From Blastomussa wellsi (Eukaryota > Cnidaria > Anthozoa > Scleractinia > Plerogyridae), in contig OX393568.1 in the NCBI GenBank assembly GCA_947652115.1, positions 21,166,144 to 21,230,143 of the forward strand: DNA of 64,000 nt, read 5' to 3'. The stretch's first letter is position 1; every line of letters starts with the position of its first letter. Below are positions 14,101-26,500 of this stretch, piece after piece. Below the pieces are notes generated by a model. That model did not search any database, was not told where the DNA came from, and saw nothing but the letters and a program-made list of their open reading frames with translations. The position numbers and the translations under genes are program-made.

Positions 14101-16686
14101 CAGGAGCAAGAGAATGAACCAGCAGAGTTGTGGCACGAGTGGGAACAGCCTCCGTTGGAAATTGAGCATTCGTTGATATCTGGAAGAAATCAAGAGTTAA
14201 ACATCTAGAAACATTTGCTCTTCCTCTTCTTCCAGAAGAAGTAGAGAGACACTGTGGACGAAGTTTAACCTAAATGTTGCCATTCTACATGTCAGTGGCT
14301 GTGGCCAGCTTGAAATCCTTTGCTGCTTTGGCCGCCGTACGTTCACACATAAAGTGTATGAAGTGTGTGTCTTCATTTATTTTATTTTCGTTTCTATATT
14401 TAATTTGTCGTTATAGTGTAAAGAAAGAATTTAATTAATTGGCTTTGGACCGAAGCACGTTTCCAGATCTCTAGGCATATTTCGTCGCACCCAAAAATCC
14501 GTTCATGGTCATGATGCTCTTTAATGCTATCTTTAATGCTACCAGGTATTGATAGCATCACGGCAGACCTTCTGAGGGTTGACACTGACACCACAGTTAA
14601 TGTCCTGCATGAGTTTTTTAACAAAATATGGGAGGAAGAAAGTGTTCCAGAGGACTGGTCCAGAGGGTTTATCATCAAACTTCCCAAGAAAGGTGATCTG
14701 ACGAGTTGTGGGAACTGGAGGGGTATCACCCTCATGTCCATTGTAGCCAAGGTGTTGGGAAGAGTCCTGATTAAGAGGATTGTTGCTGGAACAGATGCTG
14801 AGTTCACAAGGGAACAAGCTGGCTGTAGACAGAAAAGGAACATGACTCAACAGATATTCGTTCTTAGGAATATAATCGAGCAGGTAGTTGGATGGAACTC
14901 CAGCCTCTACCTTTCTTTCGTGGACTACGAGAAGGCCTTTGACAGCACACACATAAATACTCTCTGGAAGATCATGAGGTGCTATGGAATACCGGCGTGA
15001 GAATGGTGCAAGTTATGTACACTAACTGCATATGTGCTGTGGTTGATGGTAATGGAAGAACAGATCGGTTTGAGGTGTTAAGTCGGGTGTTAAGCAGGGA
15101 TGCAACATGTCAGGGTTCCTGTTTCTCTTGGTGATTGACTGGGTGATGAGGAGGTCAGTCGAATGCGCAAGGACAGGCATTAGGTGGAAGATGACAACTA
15201 TGCTGGAGGATTTAGATTTTGCAGACGACTTGGCTTTCATCTCAAGTACATTCACTCAAATTTCAGACGAAAATTGATCGCCTGAATAGATGTGGGAAGG
15301 GAACGGGCAGGAAGTAGAGGACGTGGACAGCTTTGACTATCTAGGAGAAAGAATAACCAAGCATGGAGGGACCGATGACGACATCAAGAACCGCCTAGGG
15401 AAAGCTACAGGAGCATTTAACAAACTAGCCAAAATCTGGAGGAGTGGCCACCTGAGCAAAAACACCAAGATCAGGATCTTCAGGTCCAACGTCATAGCAG
15501 TGCTACTTTATGGATGCGAAACGTGGAGAATAAAAAAGAGGGATAAAGCAAAGTTATACTGGCCGATGAAGGTGTCAAATGAGGAAGTCAGGCGACGAGC
15601 CAGAACTTGCACCATCAGCGAACAGATCAAGTGGCGCTGGATAGGGCATGTGCTTCGTATGAATAACCAACAAAACCCACGCATTGCCGTAACTTGGACA
15701 CCAGAGGGAAAGAGGACCAGATGGCGGCCGAAGGTGACATGGAGAAGAACTGTAGAAGGAGAGAGACAGAAGATGGGTTTCATCACCTGGAGTGAAGCTG
15801 TTACAGCTGCAAGAGACAGAGCGGGTTGGAGGAGACGAGACAATGACCCTATTCTCCCAGAGGAGAGCTAGGAAATAAGTCAGTAAGTCAGTTACATTTT
15901 TAACGACAACAACAAATGAAACATGTGAGTAACACACGCATTATTTAGTAATTGTTTAGTAAAAGTGAGCAACGCAATGTATTCGTTAACATGTATTTAT
16001 CATGGCTGCGTAACCCTTTTTCTGGGTTGCAAAGTGTGTTGTTATAAATGGTTCATTAGATTTTTTCTTGTTGTATTTAGAGGTTTTTAGAATTTAGACG
16101 TGTTTCCAATCGACCTTGCTTGTGCAGCGTGTAAAAACTATAATTATAACATAACTAAAGCAAAGCGCGCGCTCTGATTGGTCAATTCAGCATCTACTAT
16201 TTGCCCATGGGTGTATGCTGCTGACGTGTGTGCAAATGCGCGCGCTTCAGCGAATGCACCATTCAAATGTGAAAATTGTTTTCAACGGTTCATTCTCTGA
16301 ATCGATGTGAAATTCAGTCCTTCGTGTTTTAATAACTTTGGACGGTTGTCTACTTTTTTCCCTGAGTTTGTTCATAATTCTATTGAACTATTTCACCGGT
16401 TGTTGGATACAGACCTTAGAAAGAGGATTTTGATCGATATTTCAGGAAACGTGATTAAACTTTATCGAGTTGCTGGTGTGCAGTCGCTTGTCATGAATGA
16501 ATTTTCGCGCGCTTATTTTCTCCTGTCATGTAAGACTACACCAACGCCTCGTGCGACTCTTACGCTTCTTTCGTGCTTAGCAAACCTCCCGCGTGCACCC
16601 ATAACTCAATAGTACATGCTATGGCGTTTACCATTTGTTAAATAGGCCATTGAAAAACTATTTGGTGTTGTATTTAAAATGCATAG

Positions 16687-16721
<35 letters not shown>

Positions 16722-19700
16722 TCGATGGGAAGTATTTAAACAATAGAGTGTTTCTGTCGAGGAACTGTCGGCTGATAGTTGCCCCACGGAAATTTGATGT
16801 TCTTAAAGCAAATATTTGCCCGAGAAGCNNNNNNNNNNNNNNNNNNNNNNNNNNNNNNNNNNNNNNNNNNNNNNNNNNNNNNNNNNNNNNNNNNNNNNNN
16901 NNNNNNNNNNNNNNNNNNNNNNNNNNNNNNNNNNNNNNNNNNNNNNNNNNNNNNNNNNNNNNNNNNNNNNNNNNNNNNNNNNNNNNNNNNNNNNNNNNNN
17001 NNNNNNNNNNNNNNNNNNNNNNNNNNNNGGTCAAAGCCTAAACACAGAGCTCAGACAGCTAAACGCTTGATAAAATTAATGCAAGAAACACACCATCTTC
17101 GACAAAAAACTTCTAGCTTTCTCAAAGTAGAGCTACAGCAGTTTACAGAGAAGCCGGATTAAGACGAATATCCGCGATAAGAAACCACAACTTGCATCAA
17201 TATCAATTTAATAGCCGGTCCCGGCGACACAAACGGCAAATGCAATCTATCAAAATCTTCACCTTATCCTTCGATAGCAAAGTTATGAGAGCTTAAACAT
17301 ATCTTGCAAATATAAATGAGCCAAAACAAACCGCGCGTACGAAACATATTGCAGATTAAAGAAGTGCCAAACTACAAACGGGAAACCATTCAGACCTATG
17401 ACCTCTATACATCTGCATGACGGCTACAATGTTATAGAAACTAATGAGAAGCAAAATAGGTCGGGGGACCGAATTAATATCGACGGCACATGAACAAATG
17501 CCAGGAGTGATCGGCTCGTCCGCATAACGCAGTTGGATGTATCAAACTATCGTCATTTCCTGCGAAGAATCGCTGCTTGAGGATTTGTTTATCGCTCGAA
17601 ATGGATGCCGAGGAAGGCATTTCATCGCTGCTGTCAGACACAATTGAAATTTAGCCCATGAAAATACAAGCTATAGTCCTCTGACTAGGACAAGTTCACT
17701 TAAAAGCAACAGGAAACTATGTGTAAACAGCAAGCTGGAACCACCAACTACGTCATCACCGCTTAATTCGTTCCCATTCTCCGGACCCCCCTATTTACGT
17801 ACTTCAAGCAGCAAAAATCCGGATTTTCTTTCCACCAAATTTTTTCATATGCTTCATATGCACTTTAAGTAATTTTGCTGTTATTTGACCTAACCAACAT
17901 AAAATCTGCGCTAGCAAAAAAAGGTTGGGCTAGTAACATCTAAGTTGTCACTAGCCACTAGGCTAGTAAGTTGAAAAGTTAGTGCCAAGCCCTGAATACC
18001 GCATATACCATAGATGATTCTTCGTCAAATTTTAAAATATATTTTAATATGAAGATTTAGTGAAGCTTAAAAACGGAGCTCCATTATTTTTTCTTGTTTT
18101 TTTTTTATAATTTGTGGAAACACTCTTATTGAAAATACTTGCGTACACATATGGCCAGAGAATATTTCACTAAGCCAAATAAATCAGAATTAATATTCAG
18201 CTTAAATCGCAGAAATCCCGCTGAGGATGAGCATGAAATTTCACAAAATCCTGTCAGAACCCCTGAAAAAATAGGATTTGAGCCCACGATCCAATGATAA
18301 ACCATTACATGATGAAAGGTTAACTTTAAAAATCACGTGACCACGACGAGCTCTAAAACTGAGCCTGTGGTATGGTCATCTGATGCTGGTCAGAAGATAT
18401 CTTGTTTTGACATCTGTCAATTGACCATAAAAAGGATATCCAATGTCAAAGATGAAAGCTTACGTTAAAGTGCTTATGAAGTAAGAATCAACTTAAGTCT
18501 ATTTGAAAGCCCTTTCAAAATTAAAAATGGTACTTTCTTTTTTGTGATATTTTATCTCGTTCAAGACATATTAAGGCGAATTAGATAACTGATGACACCA
18601 TAAGTGGTTGTAGCATGATGATGAAGGATGTCTACTTTTCAAAAATAAGCATCTTATCACAATTTGGGGGTGAGATATTGGCCCTGTCATGCTTCATGAC
18701 TCCATACAAATCCTTAGAAATAAGATGCTGATTGTTGGCAAGTGGGCATTCTTCATCACGCACCTTCTGAAGATCTTAACGAATCACATAATTTCAATAA
18801 TTTAAATATTTGTGACGTCACACTTTACCACTCTATTGTACCCTGAAAAATTAAATACACCAAATTGTGCCTATTTTTGTTATTGTCATTTGTGGCTCTG
18901 AAAGAAGAAGAACATGGTCATACTCTCGTTATTGCTGCCGCAGCGAGTTAGCATGAAGCGAACGAGCGAGGCAGCTCTCTAATCGGCATAAGATTACATT
19001 ATAGGGGCTTGCAATCACTTTTTTTACGAAACGCAAGGAATTCTGGTCGGCGGTAAGATCAAAGGCGCAAGGAATTGTGGTTATGCGCAAATGGAAGATT
19101 TAGGATGCGCAGTGGTTTTTGCGTGAGAAGATGACTTAGCGTGTGCAGTCGATTACAGCAAAGTAGGTTATGCAAATATCGGCTTCGTTATCGGACTATT
19201 TTTGTCGGCTCTTTCTAACCAATGGTTATTTGTCGTTCAGCTTGAATTTTGGTTTCTTTTGCAGTTAAGAAATACGTTTATCAGGTGAAATGTACCTTTC
19301 TTTGAGTCCAAATTTTACGTTTCGTTCTTGATCGATCGGCTGATTGCCGGAGGGAAAGAACAAAACACGTGTATTCCGGGCTCGGCATCCCAGACATGTG
19401 TTATGCTTGAAAACAACTCGGTGATTTGAACTTATTTTGTTTTGGATTTTTGAAAACTGAAAGAAACAAAAACTATCCAGATATTCGCTGGGTAAAAGTG
19501 CCTTTTAAATATAAATGTAGACGAGATTCTTGGGTTCAGAGGAGAGCATGAGCAAAGGTCACGAAAGCACGACAAAAACGCTGCTGTCGAAAGTTGTCCA
19601 TAAAACCTTGGGTTTTTACAACCTCGTTTAATCGCTTCTGGCGATGCGAGTTTCGATTTACTGTAGAAGCTGTCTTCTGATAATTTCTTTCACGCACACA

Positions 19701-22700
19701 ACATGCAAATTTATGTGATCATTGCGCTGTCATTAACGAAAGGAAGAAAGTGTTCACCTTTGCTGGTATCTTTATTTTAGATTTTTGATAATGCTTTAAC
19801 TCAAGTTTTGTATTTGACACACATAATACTGGGTGGTTCTGGCGCATGGATTTTTTTGGGTTTGAGTGGGGGATGACGTTGTGGTTTACGCATCCCGGCT
19901 CACCAGCTCGCCGGCTCGCCGGGATGCGTAAACCACAACGTCATCCCCCACTCAAACCCAAAAAAATCCATGCGCCCAGAACCACCCAGTATTATGTGTG
20001 TGGAATGAACATGGCAAAAACCACTGCGCATAAGAGGAGGCTGCACGCCTTCAAATGGAAAACGGGGGCACAGCGCGGCCACAAAATCGGAAAGGCAACT
20101 TTCAAGGAAACATTGAAGCATCAGTGTGCACAATTTTTAATTGAATGAAAAATTCACAATTAATATATCATGGTTGTGCTCACAATAACCGCGACAAAGA
20201 ACCCGATCACTGTGTTTTTTGAAAAAACAATTCCAGAAGCGAAAAGTGTTTCATTGCTGTCATGCACGCTTCCAAATTCGTGGTTTAATTTGAAAAATAA
20301 AGGGGAAATATTTTTGAAAAACGCTATCAACAAAATACTTTTAAAAATTGAATTACCCCCAGGGCACTATTCAGCAAAAAATCTGAAGAAAAAAATAGAT
20401 GAAAAGGTTGAAACAACAATTATAAAAATTCCGATTGAATTAAATTCACCTTTCGGACAAATGGAAATAAATAAAGAAGAAATTCAAACTCTTGAATTCA
20501 ATGAACCTATAACCAATTTTCTCGGGCTTCCAAAGTCAAGTTTTTCTTTCAACCATATTATTGTCAAGAAGTTTGATTCTCCAGACAAATATTTTGTTTA
20601 CTGTGATTTGGTTGACTCTGAACGCAATCTGGAAAACGGGAAACGGTCAAAGTTGATTTCAATTTTTGATATAAAGGGGGATCCTTTTGAAAATGTTTAT
20701 TATAAAAATGATGCTATTTTCAGACAACGTGAAGCAAGCACTGGACAACATGTAAACAGTGTCACGCTTGAGGTTAAAGACGAAAATGGAAAATTGTTCG
20801 ATTTCCGCGGGGAAAAAATAAATTTTGTTTTGCGGATAGATTGATTGTGACAAGTTTTTTTTTCTGAGGTTCACCCAGCTTCCGCTTCAAGCATCGCCTC
20901 AACAACTTGTTGGGTTATCTGTCTGACATCTTTCTGCCAAACGGGTGTGGAAAATTCTTCCAGAATAACGAAAATCATGTGAAATATCGTGATCATTTTT
21001 GTATATTCAGTAAACATTTAATTGCGTTTTTCAAAAATCAGAGAGAATTTTTTGTTTTTTCCTTCAAAGTTCAGTTCAAATTTGCGCTGGACCCCGCCAG
21101 TTTTTTTCGAAACTCTTCTCGAATATCTTTTTTTATTTTTTCAATATCAGGATATGGTGGAGGTGACTCGGACGGTTTTTTGACGAACTTTGATCGCAAA
21201 GCCTCTTTAAGTTGCCGATATTTTTGAATTTCACTTGAAATTTTTTGGAATTCAGAGTCTGAAACACTGTTGTCATTCAGAGCTTTGGACACATAACTGT
21301 TTATCGTGTCATGTTTTGCAAGGGCAAGAGCATGAATTTTAGTATGTTTGTCGGCTTTTCTTTCAAGCTTTTTGTTCAAGACAGCCAGACCTGTGGAAGC
21401 AAAACCTGAAAGACCAGCAATTGCCGCAATTGGAGCACCAACCACAATGCCGACCCCAGTGAGAGAAGTTGCAAAGGCTGTGGAAGACAGGCCGGCTGAC
21501 AAAACCCCGAGACATGCTGCGGAATAGTGAATCACTTTCCGAGCTTTTTTGTATTTTTTCAAAACGAGCCTGTAATGTTCGGCCTGATCGGCAATTTCTT
21601 TTTCAATTTTACTTATCGCAGTAAGCCGGAAATTCTCGGCATTTGTTGTTTCAGCAGGGACGTTTGGATATAATCTGCTTTGTGTTTCAACCTCATCCGG
21701 AGGAGCGCTCGGCAAAACAGGTGATGAATACATTTTGTATTGAACACAAAAATAATGGAAAACGATTTTATTTTGTTCCGTGTAATTTTTCAATTGAAAA
21801 ATAACAGGGAAAAAGAAAATGAACATATGGAAAACCGCAAACAAACAAGATTCTGTTGCGTATGACTATCTCGAAAAACTTGCGCAGTCTGGCAGCTCCA
21901 CAAATGCAAAGCTTGCGCAAGCCAAGGCGTGGGCGACTTTTTCTGCACTTTTCCCGAGGGCTGACAAAAGCAAATTTGAAGCCCAGGTATTTTTTGCACC
22001 GGACAACACAGCAACAGCCGAAATATTTTTCAAAGAGGGACCCGACAGTTTGGAAAGCGTATTCGGATCAGATCGCAAATATTGGAGCGCAGAAATGAAA
22101 AGAGCTCTGGGTTTGGTTGAAGTTGGCGGTTTTCCTTTCCAACTGACGCCACGCCCAGAAAAAAGTGCACTGGCGGTTCCAGCAGTTCCATTCGAAGAAG
22201 CTGCACCGAGTTTGAAAAAAATATTCAATAAAGCAATCAAAATTTATGTCACCCCTGACCAGTATTTTACAACAAAGTTTAGAGAGATATTTACCAAGGA
22301 ACAACCGAAATTCGAAACGTCAAAGCCCGCGAAAAAATGGCTGGCGAGGCCAGATATGTCTTTCTGGGAACAGCAGCTGAACTTTGCAGTGTGGTGCGCG
22401 ACAACAGGCTGCGGAATATCTCGAGAAGTATTTGACAAAGACAGCACGCTGAAGCTGCCGCCACAGGTACGAGCGTTTTACATCTTTCACGTGTACTTTA
22501 CGGTTCGACGCATCCTATTTCAGCTCGGAGGTATCCAAAGCTTTAGCGCATTGCCGGGTGATCCAACATGGAGTCAGTTTAACAACAAATATGACGAAGC
22601 TTCTTTCAAAAGATTATGTGTTGAGTTCAAAGTTCCTCCATCAACCGATTTTCGGTTTACAATAGGGCCGAACCACGGGCTAGGAAGCGTTTATATTTAT

Positions 22701-23529
22701 TGCCACGATCCTTTCATCCTGAACGTGCCCTATCCATCAGCAAAAGCAAAATTCGATGATGAAGATCCAAGGGCGACAGAAAAGGGAATATCAGTTTGTT
22801 TCATAAGAAATGATGCAGCTGAAGAGCAATTCAACTGGTTCGCACCAAAAACCACAACAGGTTTGACCCAGGCAGGTTTGTCGAGAATAAACCAGTCGAT
22901 TGAAGCATTTGTGTATTGCATCTTAGGTGCGCAAGTAAACGTCCGCAGCAGCATCCTGGGGGCGGGAGGCAGAGCAAAGGAGGCCCAGACCGAGTTTCTT
23001 GTCCTGGTTGAAGACGCAGTGAGGCTGCCCGACCTGGCAAAGAGCGTGCAGCGTTACCAGCTGGCGGTGGATGAGGCAAAAGTGCGGTTGAACCTTGCTG
23101 TGTGCCCAGGCGCTTGGTTGATGCCAGGCCGCATTGTTATCAACACAGAAAGCACGGTTGGTTACAACAACCAGCTCAAACAAGCGATTCCGGGTATGAA
23201 GCTGGGGGTCAACGACGGGGCAAACAAAAACACAAAAAAAGCTGCCCTTCAGCACATGGATGGCGGGAAATCAAAAATAAACCAGCCAAACAGTAATCCT
23301 TCGAACCCAATTCACAAAGCGGCCACAGCTGAAAGCAAAAAAGATTTGAAACCTGTTGCACCGACAACACAAGAGTCTGCACAAACGCAAGTGCACACAG
23401 AAGAACGAGTGCCAATGGCTGTCTCGGGAAGTGATTCTCATAAAAAGAACAAAATTGTTCTGATTGTTGGCTTTGTTGCAATTGCAGGTGTGTTGTTTTG
23501 GGCATTCTATCCCGAAGAAGATGAAGATG

Positions 23530-23560
<31 letters not shown>

Positions 23561-26500
23561 AAATTAACGATTCTTTTTGACATAGCCTTCAACCAGAAAG
23601 GCCACAACAGCCAAAATCAGGATCCATGTGTGCTCAGCCAGAAAACCGAGGACCTCGCCAGCAGTTTTGAAAAGAAAAGAAACAATCGTCCCAATGAGGC
23701 CCGGAAGGATGCCTGCCATTTTTTTGCCGAGGTCTTTCAGCTCGGTTCCCAATTTTTTGGCCACTTCTTTCAAATTGTTTCCAACGAGGTCAATTACAGA
23801 AACAATCAATGCGCCCGCAGAAAGAACGACCGCTGTCAAAGTCAAACCGTATTTTTTAAATATCTCTTTTATGCGCTCACGCAATGGTTTGGCTCTTTCT
23901 CTTTCGTCAATCTGCGTTTCAAGCCTGCCAAGTTCGTCTTGTCTTTCTGCAATTCTTTCTCCGGCTGCTTCTTTTTCAGTAGTTGAAGCGTTCTCGTCAT
24001 CGATGATTCTCTGGTCTTCTTCAATTTTGCTTTTGAGTTCAGCAGCACGTTCATTTAATTCATCTTCTCTTTTGGTTGTGTTGAGTCTTTCTTCGAGAGT
24101 GTTTCTTTCCTTTTCTTTTGCGGCGAGTCTTGCTCTGCCTTTGACAACTTTTGCCTTCTCTTTTTCAAAGTTTTTTAGTATTTTATCAAGAACAGCCACC
24201 TCTTTTTTTCTCGTTTTTAAATCATCTTCATAATTTTTTCTCAGTCGATTCAGTTCCCGCGTTTTTGTCTCTATTTCAATGCTCGAACCATGCTCATTTT
24301 GAATTGCATCAAGCTGTGCTTGATTTTGATTAATTTTGGTTCTCAGATTTTGCATATCTTTTTCTGCTATTTCTTTTTTTGCGACAAGTCTTTGTTCCTG
24401 TTCGAGTTGTTTTTCAGATTCTCTTAGTCTTCGTCTTTCTTCTCTGATATTTTCTCTTTCTTGATCGATAACTGATTCAGCTGTGGGACCGAGTTTGTCT
24501 TGGAAGGTATCAACAAAGCTTTTAATAAAATCAGAATCATCATCTTTTAAAATCTTATACGTTCCTCCTCTTTTCCCAGTTGCAACAATTTTTCCTTTAT
24601 TTTCCCCCTTTCCCCGTCTTATATGCAACCCCTCAATATCTGCTTGTGGGAACCTTCTTTTAATCATATCAACAGCTTTTTTCATTTTTTGTGTGATAGA
24701 GCTTTCACTTAAAAGTTTGTTTATTGCATCATCATCATGATGCAACAAAGGAGTTTCTTCTGTGTAAGAAGTGTCAGGAAGCCCACTCTGTTCGTGTCGC
24801 ATCGTTTGCATTTCATGTTGTTCACCACCATGGTATGGTGTTGATGCGGAATCGGGTTGGAAAGGCTGGGTTGTATTGACCTCTTCTTCATCGTCATCTT
24901 CATCGTCATTTTCGTCAATTTTTTCATCAAGATCAGGGTCATCATGTCCAAAAAATCCACCTTCCGCCATTGCGAAATATATCTTGAATATTTTTTCATT
25001 TAAATAAAATAAAGTGCTTTCATATACATGGCGGTCCAAGCAAACCTTCTTCCAACGCACACAAGAAAAATTCTCGGCGCGATGAAAGCCGAGCGCACGG
25101 TCAAGCGCATCACTTTTAATCCAAGCGAAGCCAAACCCGGCGAGACGCTGAATGTTTACGTGCCCAAGCTGAATGAGAACGATGTCCTCGTGCCAGGCTC
25201 CCTCAGTCTGCGATTCGACATCGACCTGTCGGGTGGTCACGCCGACAACTTCCTCGTTCAAAACGTCACCCGCGCTCTGGTCGAAAAAATGGTCGTGAAG
25301 TTCGGAGAAAATCTGCAGGACACGGTGGGTTATGGCTTTTACAAGATCTGGGAGGACCTTTTCCTCTCGCAAGAAGAGCGTGACAACATGCTTCTCGAGG
25401 GCATCCAGTCTGAAGACCAATGCAAAATCCGTTCAGACTCGGGGGACAAAAAAACTTCGGGCGTTGACGCTGAAAACGAGCTGGAAAAGGTTTTTGGGAA
25501 AAAATACCACATCCGCCTGGACCATCAGATACTGACGGACCACGGAGTATTTTATCATAAAGCTCTCCAAAACAACCTCATTTTTGAGTTGACCCTTGCG
25601 CGTGCCGATCAGGTTGTCAGAGGCTCTGATCCCACAAAACTGGAATACATGCTGAAAAACATCCAGCTCGAGTACGAAATGATTAAAAGCGAATCCTTGG
25701 CGGACGAGGCGAGCAGTGTTTACAACAGTGGCAAGGAGTTCTTGTACGATCATGTGCACCGGGATAAGGTGGTGACCTTCAAAAAAGAAACCGACACAAG
25801 GTTGAACATCAAAATTAACCAACAAAGAAGGTCCCTGAAAGCCATTCTTCTCCTTTTCATTGAGCCTTTCGCGGGCGGTGCCAGAGATTCAGAAAAGTTC
25901 ATTAACCCTGACATCGTGAAAGCCGATGTAACGGTGAACGGCGTGCCCAACATGGTCTTCAACAACGGGATCGAATTGAAAGACATGTGGCGCGAAGTTG
26001 ACCGCTTTTTTGGCAAGAAAAAGAACAAAACGCAGCACATGAATATGAAAAAGTTCTACACCGGAGACAGGTTCGGGCTTCTGATCGATTTGCGCTCAAT
26101 GGCGAGTCAAGAAATGCATGGAAGCGGCACGCGGCTTGTCGACTCATCAGATGGAATACAGATTGAACTCCAGCGGAAAAAAACCGGCTCAGGCGATGTG
26201 TACTGCCACGTCTATGTTATCAGCGACTCGATGTTGGGAGTATTGAGGCAGCAACTTGAAACTGTTCAGTATTAATTTGAAAATTGCTCCTGTTGATATA
26301 ATGGACCCAAAAAGAATCCCGTTCAACGCTCTCGTCGTGGGTCCAACGAATTCAGGCAAAACAAAGTTTGTGGTGGATCAGCTCCGCGGCCCCTTCCACG
26401 GCAAGTTCGACTTCATTGCGCTCATCTGCCCGACATTCATACACAACATGACTTTTCATCGTTTCGCTGAGAAAGACCCGCGTTTTTATGTCGTGGTTTG

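Noticed and set aside
16606..17162. Frames running through the N gap
   Set aside because: They consist mostly of unknown residues.
19818..20000. CRISPR-like or bacterial inverted repeat
   Set aside because: The palindrome is the terminal hairpin of the viral element; there is no spacer array, and the window is animal DNA.
23628..24233. 201-codon plus-strand frame
   Set aside because: Ser/Phe-rich antisense shadow of the coiled-coil gene.
24971..25420. N-terminal 150-codon extension of the coiled-coil viral protein
   Set aside because: It is antisense to the well-supported major capsid gene, and a good ATG with upstream TATA-like box exists at 24970.
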